64,000 bases of DNA from Epiperipatus broadwayi (GCA_028023455.1 JAQFVV010006354.1:1504115-1568114), one strand, 5' to 3'; counted from the first letter of the stretch, positions 13,265 through 25,804 are shown. Numbers and translations are program-made. The notes: generated by a model from the sequence alone, not told the origin.

Positions 13265-14286
13265 TACATATATATATATATTAACTTTATACATAAATAT
13301 TTGAAAATACAGTAATTAAAAGTCTATAAAAATTATATGTATAACTATAACATAGAAGTGCTTTTACTACCTTGTAGCTTTGTCAACTTTGCCATAATTC
13401 AATGTCAACTTTCCCATAATTCTGTGATCTTAACGTTTGCTGCTTGCCAATTAATTAAATTTTGCTTGTATTTATATATTAACATTGCCTCTTTAATTTT
13501 TTCTTTAATTATTATTTCTTTCAGTTTCCAATATTTTTACATTGTTATAATCAAAATCAAAACCATATATACATGATTTATTATGGTCATAAAAAAACAG
13601 AAGCTGATAAATTATCACAATTTTTAATATTTTGTTTTTTATTTTGAACCCTTTTAAATAATAATACGTGCTCTTTTGTTCTTTTTTTCCAATGTGCACC
13701 TCGATTCACCTATATATCCACTACCACACCTGCATATCCATTTGTAAATGATACAATTTTTATTTGTCAATAAAGTTTTATCTTTTGAATTGTTTATTAA
13801 TTTATTTAATGTAGGTGGTGCATAAAATGCAATATCGCATATTCCTTTATAAATTTTCTTAATGAAACTTGCCTGTTGATTATATATATATGGTATTGAT
13901 ATCCACAACTTTTTATCAGAAAAATTAACACTATTATTAACATTTTTATATTTAGAAGTAAAATTTTTAACAGTATAATATACACAATCATAATTGTATC
14001 CAACATTTAACAACTCATTACAATAAATTTCAATATTTTTAGTTTTATCTGATGTATATTTACAAAGGTTATCATTTCTAAATAAAAATGACATCAAACC
14101 TGCCATTTTATGTGACATTGGTACTTTTGATTCATATGGAATATATCCTCTTTTTGCAATTGGTTTAAGAGTTATATAGTAATCCAGTTTATCCTTATTT
14201 CTAGTAATCTTGAGATCCAAAAATTGAACACTCATTGAATTTTCATCTGTTTTAATCCACTTTAAACCCTTTATATTATTTAATTA
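13265..14286 (-). pseudogene. Penelope-like RT/GIY-YIG protein, C-terminal part (minus arm)
   Basis: Translated from the centre outward, the frame begins mid-RT (KWIKTDENSMSVQFLDLKIT, RT motif E region). It continues with IPYESKVPMSHKMAGLMSFL, the thumb signature seen in RT-GIY-YIG proteins (Y.S..P.SHK). A linker, IYKGICDIAFYAPPTLNKLI, comes next, then a Cys-rich stretch and GSGYIGESRCTLEK, the GIY-YIG nuclease core. The frame then breaks: one extra A in an A-run (near 13687) shifts it, and the rest of the nuclease is in another frame down to about 13505. The RT catalytic YxDD block is absent because the copy is 5' truncated. Inactive. Confidence 0.85.
13336..13395 (-). ncRNA. Degenerate hammerhead-like motif at Penelope 3' end (minus arm)
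   Basis: Equivalent to the plus-arm motif at 15252-15310. The TTGACAA box and the GCTAC/GTAGT hairpin are present, but the following box reads AAAA instead of GAAA (G12 lost). Listed only because the same layout recurs in three Penelope-like fragments. Confidence 0.25.
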
Positions 14287-14352
14287 AATTGAACACTCAT
14301 TGAATTTTCATCTGTTTTAATCCACTTTAAACCCTTTATATTATTTAATTAA

Positions 14353-15221
14353 AAATATAAAGGGTTTAAAGTGGATTAAAACAGATGAAAATTCAATGAG
14401 TGTTCAATTTTTGGATATCAAGATTACTAGAAATAAGGATAAACTGGATTACTATATGACTTTTAAACCAATTGCAAAAAGAGGATATATTCCATGAATC
14501 AAAAGTACCAATGTCACATAAAATGGCAGGTTTGAAGTCATTTTTATTTAGAACTGATAACCTTTGTAAATATGCATCAGATAAAACTAAAAATATCGAA
14601 ATTTATTGTAATGAGTTGTTAAACGTTGGATACAATTATGATTATGTATATTATACTGTTAACAATTTTACTTCTAAATATAAAAATGTTAATAATAGTG
14701 TTAATTTTTCTGATACAAAGTTGTGGATATCAATACCATATATATCTAATCAACAGGCACGTTTCATTAAGAAAATTTATAAAGGAATATGCGATATTGC
14801 ATTTTATGCACCACCTACATTAAATAAATTAATAAACAATTCAAAAGATAAAACTTTATTGACAAATAAAAATTATATCATTTACAAATGTACATGTAGG
14901 TGTGGTAATGGATATATAGGTGAATCGAGGTGCACATTGGAAAAAAGAACAAAAGAGCACATATTATTATTTAAAAGGGTTCAAAATACGAAACAAAATA
15001 TTAAAAATTGTGATAATTTATCAGCTTCTGTTTTTTATGACCATAATAAATCATGTATATATGTTTTTTATTTTGATTATAAGAATGAAAAAATATTGGA
15101 AACTGAAAGAAATAATAATAAAAGAAAAATTAAAGAGGCAATGTTAATATACAAATACAAGCAAAATTTAATTAATCGACAAGCAGCAAATGTTAAGATC
15201 ACAGAATTATGGGAAAGTTGA
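14353..15221 (+). pseudogene. Penelope-like RT/GIY-YIG protein, C-terminal part (plus arm)
   Basis: This is the mirror copy of the minus arm. It opens in the same RT position (FLDIKITRNKDKLDYYMTF) and then loses frame at about 14497, where the minus arm has an additional AT pair (CCATATGAATC versus CCATGAATC). After that a long frame (14472-15221) runs through VPMSHKMAGLKSFLFRTDNL, the linker, CRCGNGYIGESRCTLEKRTK and the C-terminal INRQAANVKITELWES. In GIY-YIG nucleases the GYIG-ES and the following R/K-x-E..H-type residues form the active core, and here GYIGES, EKRTKEH are all present. Downstream part is intact to the stop, better preserved than the minus arm, but the protein as a whole is broken and lacks its RT catalytic part. 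Confidence 0.85.
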
Positions 15222-15251
15222 CTTTGAATTATGGAAAAGTTGATATTTTAA

Positions 15252-15310
15252 ATGTGATAGTTGACAAAGCTACAAGGTAGTGAAAGCGCTTCTAAGTTAT
15301 AGTTACACAT
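15252..15310 (+). ncRNA. Degenerate hammerhead-like motif at Penelope 3' end (plus arm)
   Basis: Order of parts follows a type I hammerhead: outer stem ATGTG/CACAT, inner stem TAG/CTA, box TTGACAA, hairpin GCTAC-AAG-GTAGT, box GAAA, then a tiny AG-CG-CT stem III ending CTT. Departures are C3 to T, G8 to A and an extra A before stem II, so catalysis is unlikely. Hammerheads in Penelope-like elements are established knowledge; this assignment is inference. Confidence 0.35.
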
Positions 15311-15375
15311 ATAATTTTTATAGACTTTTAATTACTGTATTTTCAAATATTTATGTATAAAGTTAGTATATTATT

Positions 15376-16577
15376 TTGAAGAAATACAAACATCGATTTG
15401 AAATATTATATATATATAAAAATAAAGAATTAGATATATATGTTGAAGAGAGAAAATTTGAAAGTTTTTTTTTATTTAAAAAGAGAGAAAGAGAAAGATA
15501 TTTATAGTTATTTGTTTTAAAATAAACTCATAAAAAATATGTTAATAAATTGTGGGAATGTAGTTATATGCAAATATATAAATTTTCTTGTTGTATTATT
15601 AATTTATTTCAAATGTTTATTTTTCTGTTGTTTTATTGTATATCACATTGTAATGAGAATAATGAAAGAACTTTCATATATATGATTACCTTGAGGCAAT
15701 TTTCTATCTTTTGTTTGATTACTTAGCACTCAAAATTTCCAAGGAATTTTAAGTAAATGTATGACAGAGAAAAAAAAATGTTAAAAGCATGCCTAAGAAA
15801 TAGAGATCAGCTTACTGATAAACTATTTTGGCAAACAAAAGGAATTGGAGAAATGAGTTAGTTAAAAAAAAATCAGAACAAGCAAGAGTGGCTTTTCGAA
15901 CTGAAGTGAAATATTAATATTTTCTTGTTGCTAAATTAATTGATATGGCTATTCTCATATTATAAAATTAAACATTAAAACAAATCCTTCAATCAACCAT
16001 CAGGAGAAGAAAATGGATTTAGATATAGTAACTCAGACCATAGCTACAATAGGAATGCAGGAGTAGATCAATACATGTAAGGCCACCATTTTAAGCTCTG
16101 AATATGTAGCTGGTGCTGATAAATGCTTGACCTTCTAAGAACCTTAGGAACCTCATCAATACGCTGCTAAAACAATCCAGGAAGGAAGAAAATATCGAAT
16201 TGTGTACAATAAAAGTGCCTCTAGTAAGCCATCATTATCTCTTAAATCCAAGTAATACCACAAAATGGACGTTCATGCAAACTTTTTGCTATTAGCACAC
16301 AAATTTTGTTTTATTCTTTGATAGTAAAAGAATACATAAATTTCAGTTGGATCATCAAAATCAAGCTTACATGGAAATAAACTTATCCCTATTAAAAATA
16401 CCAGGTACTTCAAGGTAAATATACCTAGTTTTATTAGCTTAAAAGAACTGAAAATTGCCTATCATTACTCTCCAAAAGTTCAGTCATTGTGTAAAATTAT
16501 ATATTTTAATTTAAAATGTATAAATGCATTCCTACACTTGGATTTAATTATATGTTCTTTTATAATTCATTGATTCT
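15376..16577. other. AT-rich sequence without recognisable gene
   Basis: No family recognised. A slightly GC-richer patch at 16010-16210 has no open frame over 60 codons and no second copy in the window. Confidence 0.5.
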
Positions 16578-16636
16578 GTTTTTGTCTTTTATGTTATATA
16601 TATATATATATATATATATATAACATAAAAGACAAA

Positions 16637-16676
<40 letters not shown>

Positions 16677-16680
16677 TTTC
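16578..16680. repeat. (TA)n hairpin with 19-bp inverted arms
   Basis: GTTTTTGTCTTTTATGTTA (16578-16596) and its exact reverse complement (16621-16639) flank a (TA)n tract. A second (TA)n tract follows directly and ends in TGTTTTTC, giving a second, shorter inverted match to the AAAAACA at its left. This is one of several TA tracts capped by unique inverted arms in the window. Confidence 0.85.
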
Positions 16681-18699
16681 TTTCTCAGTATTTAATTAGC
16701 CATAGTAATAAAATTGTACACTTACATTAAAACAAATTGTCTTTCATTAATGAACATATTTATCACTTATATTGGCCTAGTTTCCTTCCTGGAAGAATAT
16801 CAGAATGAATGAAGTATGCTTTTCAGAATATGCAATTGTATTATATGTAATTTTAAATTCTAAACCAGAGAGTTGATAAAGAAATAGATAGCACATAGAA
16901 GGAATAAATGTGTAGAAAGAGGGTGTTAAACAATAGCATAATTTGAAATGACATGTGATCTAATTTAAGGGGTATAGAAAAGAAACTGTTATTAATAGAT
17001 AAGTTAAATATACACATATTAAGTTGAGAAGTATATAAAGCAGGGAAAGCTTGTTTCAACTATGCAAATTTAGTCAATTACCTTACAGCCCTGGGATTTG
17101 AGCTAGCTGAAAGGGCCAGGCACTTAATTATTGATAGTTTTAAGATTTCTTAAAAGGGAAAAGTATAATTCTTACAGTACTAGTGAGATTGGTGCTTGGA
17201 GTCAGTTTATTAATTGATGCTTATAAATATACTTTTTCTGAAGAAAGTGTTGTTTTTTTTAAAAATGAAATAAGGGCCATTAGGTAGATTTTTTTTTTTG
17301 AAACATACATCCTGATATAGGATACATAGATTTTATTTCTTAGAATGTATTTAAGAAAGGGGATTCATATTCAAACCCAATACAGTGGATAGTATTAAAA
17401 TTCTATCTGCAGGTGTTATGGCAACTATACAGCCATAGTTTTGCATTTACTACCCTATGTGGTCAACAGATTAAATTTTTTGATAGACACTTATATAAAC
17501 AATGAAATTAATACCGGGATTGCCTGTTAAAATATAAATGAAATGTAAATCTAAGTTTAAGTTAGGAATGTATAAGAGATTGTAATTAATTGAAAGCAAA
17601 GTAGCAAGCATAGAATTAAGTTTTAGGAAAAGTTAAAGCTGTTGGCTGGATGAAATTAGTACCCATAATGGACTGTCATAGATCACTTCTCAGGTGAGAG
17701 TCCCCATTCTATTTAAATATGCACACTGGGAACATCTAGAGAAAGCCTGAATCACTTCTTTGGGAGAGTTTCTATATTTCATATTATTTTCAAAGCATAA
17801 GTCAAATTGGACAGTAGATGAATCCTGCCATTTGCAGTGACCTTTTTTTTTCACAAAGTCTTGTAGAAACCCAGCATATGAAGCTTCATATCACATACAT
17901 ATAAGTCGGTATAAGCCAGCAACATTGCATCCACATCATTTAAAATCATTGTATCACAAAAAATAGTGTTTTCCTCATGGTCATCATCTAGTATTAGATC
18001 ATTGTAAGCAATGTCATCAGGCTTAGAAGGAAAAAAGCACAGTTAAAACAAATTGCCCTTAGCATATATAGTTTTAGATATAAAGAAAAGTAAACTTGGA
18101 AAGATAAAATCAATGTAAATAGTGCAGAGTTAATAAAGAAGTTATCAGAGATAAAATGGTCAAAAATGACACATTTTACTCTTGTTGGGGGAGTGGAGTA
18201 ATGTACTGTTCATGAAGAATGCTTTATGTGAAATTGTTGGTCACAAGTATTAAAAGTAAACAATTTCCCTAAATAATGCAAACATTTTAAAGTTGATTAA
18301 TAAATGATAAAATCACTGCAGAATAATCTGTCTGCAAATAATTCAATAAAAGTATCTCATTAGAAAAAAAGAAAATCTATAAAAGTTTAGAGAGTAATTG
18401 GAAAAGGGAGAAAATTCAACATAGAAAGGTTAAAACTGAAAGCTTCAAATATATATTTCTTTTACATAAAATTAAAAATATCTCTTTTTATTTAATTTAA
18501 AAAAATAAAAAAGGTCTTTTCCCATTATTTAAAAGAAATAAAATATATATGTCTGTTAATAGTGAGATGTAAGCATAAAGGGATAGTAAAATGTGTGTGT
18601 GTTAATAAAATGGAAAATGAAAGTTGAATATTAGAAAATAAATGAAAGTGTATAATTGGAATGTCTCTCAAAGATCATATACAATAATAAGCTATATAA
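16681..18699. other. Sequence without recognisable gene
   Basis: No coding frame is supported; the 68-codon minus-strand frame at 16853-17059 has no recognisable domain. Patches at 17340-17480 and 17640-17960 are less AT-rich and might be old repeats, but no second copy is seen here. Confidence 0.5.
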
Positions 18700-19766
18700 A
18701 ACATAATTAGTAATGGCTACTAATTAAAGAATGCATAAACAACAGGAATTAACAATGGCTACTAATTATAAACAGGATAAATTAATTAATTAAAATCATA
18801 TCAAAAATTTAATCAAAAGCAGTGGACAAATTTTTAACAATGGATATAGCTGGCATGTATAGAAACTAATTAAAAATGACAACAGGTCATCTTCAGTCAG
18901 CCTTATCATGTATCTAGAGTCAGTGTTTTTTCATAACAATGCAGTATTAGCAGTCATCTGAAGCATATGGCCAGACTCCAGCCTTAGTCTGATGGAACAT
19001 CAGCAACCAGCCCAATAAAAAAATGCCTGCTGAATAATTTGAAACTGCCAGAGATATCTAACTGTCTTGAATAATAGTGTCATAAAATAGCAATCATAGG
19101 AACCTTCACAAAAACCTCAAATCCAACTGGTTGAAAAAACTCATGTAAAGCAGCAAACAGCAAGAATTCAACAACCAAAATCCCATAGGTAATAAAAATA
19201 TTTTGTTGTTCCATTTCTGATATTAATGTAGCCATTGCAAAAAATTGAAGCCTCCAGAGTCAGTAAAGCAAATGAACTCTATAGCACGAATAAAATGAAC
19301 TATTGATCTGCGTGTTTTTAAATGTGTATTTATTTAATTCTTTATGATATCTGATATTAATTTCATGTATTTATTTAATGCTTTGTGATATATTAAATTT
19401 CATTGTATGAATTAAGAGTGTGTGTGTGGTCATTATATAAAATAGCATTGTTAGTTCAATTAAGAAGTTATAAAAATAGTTTAAAATTATAATACTAATC
19501 ACTTAGTTAAAATAAATTGACTTTAAGATTTAATGTCTGTTGGTCAATTCTTTTACCACTAATTAAAACAGTAATGTATTATATTAATCTTTTGATTGAG
19601 TTGGTTGGGATTTCTTAGGCACTGAATTAGTTTGACATCATTCTGGGCATGTTAGTTCTTGTAGCTCACAGTAGCCGGAAGATTACACCAAAACAAAAAA
19701 GTGCTTTGAAGGACTGGTGTTGAATTCTGCAGCTAGAAGATCTATGTCCTTCAAACATGGTCACAG

Positions 19767-19850
<84 letters not shown>
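18700..19850 (+). repeat. Dispersed repeat family Z, copy 2, ending in (TA)n
   Basis: Matches copy 1 (10228-11410) over about 1.1 kb through to a (TA)n tract at 19768-19848. The AATGGCTACTAATTA start motif is duplicated at its left edge (about 18709 and 18752). The part that follows the TA tract in copies 1 and 3 is missing here; instead the sequence switches to an A run and unrelated DNA. The tract therefore marks a breakpoint. Confidence 0.7.
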
Positions 19851-19854
<4 letters not shown>

Positions 19855-22800
19855 AAAAATGTGGTCACCTGAATGGGCACAAAAGATTAAGATACTTTGT
19901 ATCTTAAATAAATAGTTATATTATACTAAGTAAAAAAAATGAAATAGCCTTAACATTTTAAAAATTTTTGTTGGAGATTGCTTATAGCTTAAATATGGGT
20001 TGCTTATGCAGTTTACTGACCACTTTATAAGTATTTATTAGTATTATAGTGGTTAATGAGGTATTTAATGTAAGAAAGGGGTGAAGAGTTGTTTATTAAT
20101 GGAATTGATACAACTTGTTGAAAAGATGCAATGTTATCCTGTGTTAGTATAATATTATTTGAATGGTTTCAAATATCCTTTATTCATTAATTCTTATCCT
20201 TTTGTCAATAGTTAATAGCAGTTTCAATTATATTTAGTTAAGATGGTTCAATATTTAGGTTGTAGTACATGTGTATGCATGTATGATTCTGCATTATGTT
20301 TCTTTTCATTTTCATCTTTGATAACAGCAAACAATAGTACATTCACAATAAAAACATTTAAATTACAGTAGTTAACTTAAATAATTAACAAATATATATT
20401 TCTTTCCAATGATTAATAGATATTTAGATCAATGAATTATTTTATAAATTGAATAAATTATTAATCATTTTATTTGATAGTTAATTAATATTCATTTTTC
20501 TTTCAAGTTTGTAAAAGCGATTTATTTTATTATTTGTATTTTTTTTTCTTATCTTCATTTAGTTTTAAAAATCAAAGTGATTTTTTTTTTAAAGATTTGT
20601 GTTTGCAAATGTAATTAGTTAGTTAGCAAGATGCATGGGAGTAGGCTGAGAAAAGGCAAATGAACTTTGCTAAAGAGAGTTTTAACAAAGATCTCCAGTA
20701 GAAAATTGACATTTTGTAATGTAATTGTAACCAATAAACAGTGGTTCATGTATTGTAAAAATTAAAGCCAGTTGCTGAAGTCGAATTGACTTTGAAAAGA
20801 CTTTAGAGTAAAACTTCCAAAGGAGCTTAAGAACTTTATTATGGAAAAAGTTAATTAAAAATGCAATTCTAAGGTTTTAAAAAGGTACGGCGGTTTGATT
20901 TACTCTCTTTCGATTTAAATATTTCTGAATTAATCCTTTTATAACTATTACTCTTTTAAAAATGTGTGTTAATAACAGCCAGTTTACATTATTTTACTTA
21001 ATTGCCATTTTAAATAAGAATGGTTTACATAAATGTTATTGTTGTATCATTAAGCAACATGTTTTTTTTTATATATATATATGGAAAATGCATGCAGAAC
21101 TATACTACGAAATATATTTTAATTTCTCACTATTTTTCACATTGTGTTTTTGTGAAGATTATACATAGACTTAAGGATATGTCTATTTTGATAGATCATA
21201 CTATGTTTAAGTTCATCGTAAGGAGATAACAGTATTAATTTATTTGATATTTCTGGAACTAATACGTATTTTTAAATTGAGGAAATAAAATGTAAGATAC
21301 TTCTGTTTAAATTGAATAGAAGGACAAAAATGTGGGTAATTTTTGTTCTCTTCAATAAGGATGGAATATAAAACAAAGCATTATTAATTATGGAATTACT
21401 AATGATAATTTAAAGTATTAAATGCTGTTCAGAAAATACTAAGGATAATTGCGTATTTAGTCCAGAACTACAACGGAGAATTTGGTATATTTTCAGTATA
21501 ATAAAGGAGAAATTCACTGCTTGTGTATGATTTGGTACCTCAAATGGATATGCTACGAACACTGAAAGGTGCTGGGCATATTTAAGTTATGCTTATATTT
21601 TTTTTAAAGTTATACTGCAGAAGTGCAATTTAATTTAAATTCAGTTTGGAATGTGTCCCATATTGTTTCATAAACCTGGAACGAAGCTTTGCAAGTGGAC
21701 TTTCATTTTAAGTTATAAACTAATAACCTTTGTGTCTTTATTTTTTTTTATTGCTTGTCATAATTAATGTATATGATAGGTAGATAGGCTTTATTTATTA
21801 TTATGTTATTATAATTTGGGTATGTTGACCATCAAGAACGTTTCTGAAGGGTATTTAAATGAGGAGTATGCCGGTAAAAATTGATTGTGTTTAAATAGGT
21901 CTTATTGTTTTCTTATGAAGGTGAAAGAAATATTTTTTTAAAATATATTATTAGAAAGGTTTACGTTTATTTTGTATACTTTATTATCTCAAAGTGAAAA
22001 TTTTGTTCTTTGTTTAAATCAACGAACTTATAATAGAAATAGTTTGTTAGATATGAAAAAAAAGTTTGTTCGTAATAATTAAAACCATTAAATTTTAAAA
22101 AGTAACCTAAAGTTTATTAAATTAAAAGTTATGCCTTAATGCAATATTTAATTATCGTATTACCTGCTTAGTGTGTAATTTAGAGTTAATATTATATATA
22201 CTTTTTATTCGCGAGTGTGTGTTAGTTTTGCACAATTATAATATTTGTTTGATAAAGTATAGTTGTGAATAAATTTATACATAAATTTCATACACTGTCA
22301 TATTCTACTGAGTTGAATGGATTGGTATATTATCTGTATGTATTTACCTGCCAGCATGTATTTATAATGTTCAATATTTAGAGAAGCTATGAGAATAGAA
22401 AGAAATCTTTGCGTTATAATGTCTGTAGGAATAAAAGATCTTGCTTATTTAGTATATGTTAATAATTTTCCATGAGTAGAGCCTAGTTTATTTTATATGC
22501 ATATGATTAATGATATTTTTTGAAGTGATGTTCTTAGGGCCCTGATGATGAGGAATTGAATCCCCACCAATAATGTATTCAGAAGTAAATGAGTTATTGT
22601 TGAAATATGATTAAATGATGTTTAGGAAGTTTTGTGACGTTTTTCTTAGATTCTTGGTAATGAGGAATTGTAAAAGTGTTCAGTAAGAGTTATTTGCTCC
22701 TCATGTAGATTCCCCTTATGACGTATATTATATATAATCATAAAAATATAGCTTTGTGTTAATTAATATGTGGCTAGATAAATTGTTAGATTAACTCTTG

Positions 22801-24265
22801 ATGTAGTATTAGTGTCACATTTTATTGATGAATTACGACATTGTTCGAAATAAAATAATTGTATGATATTTTCTTAATGAATGGAGAGTTTATAGAAAAG
22901 ATTGTTTTACATTATTGCTGCTTGAACGTGCACACACACGCGTATTATAAATAATATCGCATATATAAAGTATAGAGATATTGAAACTAAAATGAGGAAT
23001 AAATGTTTCTTTGAAATACATTACATTCATTTAATAGAAGTATAAAGTATTAAGATTAAAACGGGAAATAAATATTTTAAAATACAGTGTATTTATTTAA
23101 ATAAATGTTACAAATCATCAAATCATCAGAATAAACATGATTTTATTGCTATAAATGAATGGTATACGTAATTGAAAGTGATTATTAGTTAATTAGAGAA
23201 AGTTGCTTTGCTGAAAGCCAAATATAAGTAATTTGATTTATTTTATTAATCAAGAGTAATATCCTTTCAAAAGTATTTTTTTTTTGTGCTAATAATATAA
23301 CATGTTATTTATTTATTGTCATATAGATGAAACATGTAGGCAAAGCCTGTGTTCGAAGTCAGGATATTTAAACTTTGTTATTAATTTGCTTTGATAGTAG
23401 GGATAATCGCAAACTGATGCAAAAAATAAAAAGAAATTTTTATTTGATAATCTAAAAATATGTAAAACAAATAGTCCATTTGTAAATATTATGTTAGACC
23501 AAGTTTATTTGTTATAATAAATGATTTGTTTAGTTATTTAAAATCTTAAGAACTGTGTCTTGAGTTATTCTTGTGTACATTCGTATTTCCATTTCCACAT
23601 CTCCACATTTCATAAATCTATTATAAAACAGAGTCTGACAATATTGTATTTCTTAATCCAATCATTGTAAAGAGTATTTGCCACTTGATAAACGTATTAG
23701 AAAGGTTGCCAAGTCAGTATATTTGTTAGATGATGATATGAGATTAAAATACTTTATCTCTGTCATTATCTTAGTATTGAAACACAGTAAAATATTTGGT
23801 CATTTTGTTTCCTTATATTTTATCATACTTTATAATTATAACTTATGGGCCAATGTAGTTTATTTAATTCAACTATGTTTGTTAAATTCCCTGAGATCTT
23901 ATTGTTTATTTCTTGATTGGCATTAAAGTAGATGTTTAGATTATAATATGCCAAGTCATAGAATTATTAAGAGTATAATTATAGCAAGTTGATATATGTT
24001 TTTCTTGGATGAAGAAAGAAATTAAGTTTAAAGTATATTTTTAATAGACTGTACTATGTAAACATTATGATTCTTTATCATACAATTAATTAACAAAGGA
24101 ATTTACATTATATTGAATATTTTATAATATTTCTTCTTTTATTCATTTATTATCATATATCTTATGAACTGTCTATAGCCTCCCACAGAGCTGAACTAAA
24201 CATAAACTTAAATATAGAGTCTCAGTAATAATTTTATTATATCTTTTGTTATATTGTTCTATTCC
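19851..24265. other. Long AT-rich stretch without recognisable gene or repeat
   Basis: About 4.4 kb in which I see no protein family, no second copy of any block and no RNA gene. The 82-codon frame at 23678-23926 and the overlapping frames near 20962-21229 lack recognisable features and fit chance openings. It may be single-copy intergenic or intronic sequence. Confidence 0.5.
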
Positions 24266-24625
24266 TTAATAGAACTGGCACCTGGGCATTTCGCTCATGT
24301 AATGTATATGAGCGGTGTTGGGAGTGTAGGTTATAATATATATATATATAGCTCTGGCATTGGGAGTGTAGGTTATAATATATATATATATAGCTCTGGC
24401 ATTGCCATGGGTACCGTCTGGCTATTATGCTTCTCTGCCCAAAGGACTGTGGTTGTGCAATAATTAAATTGCATTGGTGTAGATAGAATTAATAAATAAT
24501 TGTATCATATTTTGTTTGTATGAAATTCTTATAATTTTGCTTTCACATATTTAGATTTTATTAAAAAGTTAAAATTTCATGCTAGAGTGAGTTCCTCAAG
24601 TGATCTTTAACCCCTCCTGGTTTAT
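24266..24625 (+). repeat. Dispersed repeat family Z, copy 3 (3' part) with 42-bp tandem duplication
   Basis: The segment after the TA tract matches copy 1 (TGCAATAATTAAATTGCA, then TTTGCTTTCACA, then TTCATGCTAGAGTGAGTTCC). Upstream, a unit of about 42 bases, each containing GGGAGTGTAGGTTATAA, a (TA)n run and GCTCTGGCAT, is present twice in a row (about 24318-24402). Confidence 0.65.
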
Positions 24626-24724
24626 ATATATATATATGTGTGTGCGTGTGTGTGTGTAAAAGTGTAATACTCATAAAAAATATATATATAAATAATTTAA
24701 TGGTAAAATAAATATATTTAAATT

Positions 24725-24775
24725 TTTTAGTAGCGCTTTCAATTATTACATAATATAATCCTTGTCAGCTTTAAC
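24725..24775 (-). ncRNA. Degenerate hammerhead-like motif beside third Penelope fragment
   Basis: On the minus strand CTGACAAG is followed by an AT-rich stem, GAAA and GCGCTA, the same layout as at 15252-15310. C3 is kept here but G8 is A, and stem II pairs poorly at its base. Probably inactive. Confidence 0.25.
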
Positions 24776-25400
24776 TGAATTTCAAATTTTAATGTTACAT
24801 AAATTTCCATAAGCTGTGTATGGCTGTATTTGCAATTTGCCTATTAATAACATTATCTTTATATTTATCTATGAAAATTCCCTTTTTAATTTTTCTCTTT
24901 TTACAATTCCTTTCTTCCATTAATATGTTTACTTCATTAATATTAAATGTAAACTGATAAATACAAGTTTTTTCATGGTCAAAGAATATGGAAGCTGTAT
25001 TAATTTTACTATTTACATTATTTTTAATCCGATTATATAATAATTGATGCTCCTTTAGTCTTTTTTCGACAGAACATGTCGATTCACTGATATATAATTT
25101 TTTACATCGACATGAAATCTGATAAAATATATTACTTCTTTGCAATTTAGTAATTATACTCTTAGAATTATTAATCAATCAATTAACATTTGGAGAAATA
25201 CAAAATGAAATATTATATCTTTCTTTAAATATATTCTTAATTAATTTAGATTGCATGTTATTTACAAATGGCATAGATATTCATTTTTTATTATCTAACA
25301 TAACATTGCAAACCCTCTTCTTATTATTAAATGAATTTACTGTACACAAAATTTTAAATATTGAACTCTTTGCATATAACCTTTTAAAGGTTGGTTTGAA
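24776..25400 (-). pseudogene. Third Penelope-like GIY-YIG fragment
   Basis: A 127-codon minus-strand frame (24795-25178) reads INNSKSIITKLQRSNIFYQI, then SCRCKKLYISESTCSVEKRL and KEHQLLYNRI, ending VINRQIANTAIHSLWKF. This is collinear with the C-terminal GIY-YIG part of the palindromic pair (CRCGNGYIGESRCTLEKRTK...INRQAANVKITELWES). The nuclease motif is degraded: YIG reads YIS. Beyond the frame start, the same strand to about 25400 still resembles the linker (ISMPFVNNMQSKLIKNIF) with in-frame stops. It belongs to a diverged subfamily and is inactive. Confidence 0.8.
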
Positions 25401-25505
25401 AGATTAGTTTGATTTTCATTTGAGAAGGTCTATTTGTAATAGATGAAACCATGGTTGTGTAAAGATTTTGGTGATATTTTGGATTTAATCTAGTATTGTA
25501 TTATT

Positions 25506-25510
25506 TTATG

Positions 25511-25576
<66 letters not shown>

Positions 25577-25618
25577 TCTATATATATTATTTTATGGTTT
25601 TTAATATATATATATATA
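25506..25618. repeat. (TA)n microsatellite with internal duplication
   Basis: Two TA tracts separated by a repeated ATTATTTTATGGTTTTTAAT segment; the same segment also precedes the first tract, so tract plus flank were duplicated in tandem. Confidence 0.85.
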
Positions 25619-25804
25619 TGAAAAAGAAAAAGCAAGTTAAACTTGACAACACTTGTATTTATGATCAATAGATGGCTTTATACCAAAAACACTGTCAAAG
25701 CGTATGTTTGTTTACATAAATGTCAGAGTAAGCATTCAATATCTCTTCCGTTAGTTCCACCCTCAGATCATGATTTCAACCTGATTTGCTATCATCAGTG
25801 AAGG
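25619..25804 (+). repeat. Foldback element, truncated copy (left arm plus centre)
   Basis: Shares the AAAAGCAAGTTAAACTTG start, ACCAAAAACACTGTCAAAGC and the GTTAGTTCCACCCTCA arm end with the complete copy at 26021-26304. It has the central 37-base segment in the opposite orientation and lacks the right arm. It ends at a join with unrelated sequence. Confidence 0.7.

Larger units (their letters stand above)
13265..15375. mobile_element. Head-to-head inverted pair of Penelope-like elements (2.1-kb palindrome)
   Basis: The sequence reading left from about 14286 matches, on the opposite strand, the sequence reading right from about 14353, out to TTTTCAAATATTTATG-type outer flanks near 13290 and 15350. 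Both arms carry the same C-terminal Penelope-like ORF and start at the same internal point of the reverse transcriptase domain. The centre holds an extra direct copy of 64-66 bases (14287-14351) that duplicates the inner end of the left arm. The arms differ by scattered substitutions and different frameshifts, so they have diverged since the inversion formed. Confidence 0.8.

Noticed and set aside
22533-22570. CTGATGATGAGG followed by GAATTGAA as a hammerhead candidate
   Set aside because: No GAAA box at the right place and no stem I pairing.
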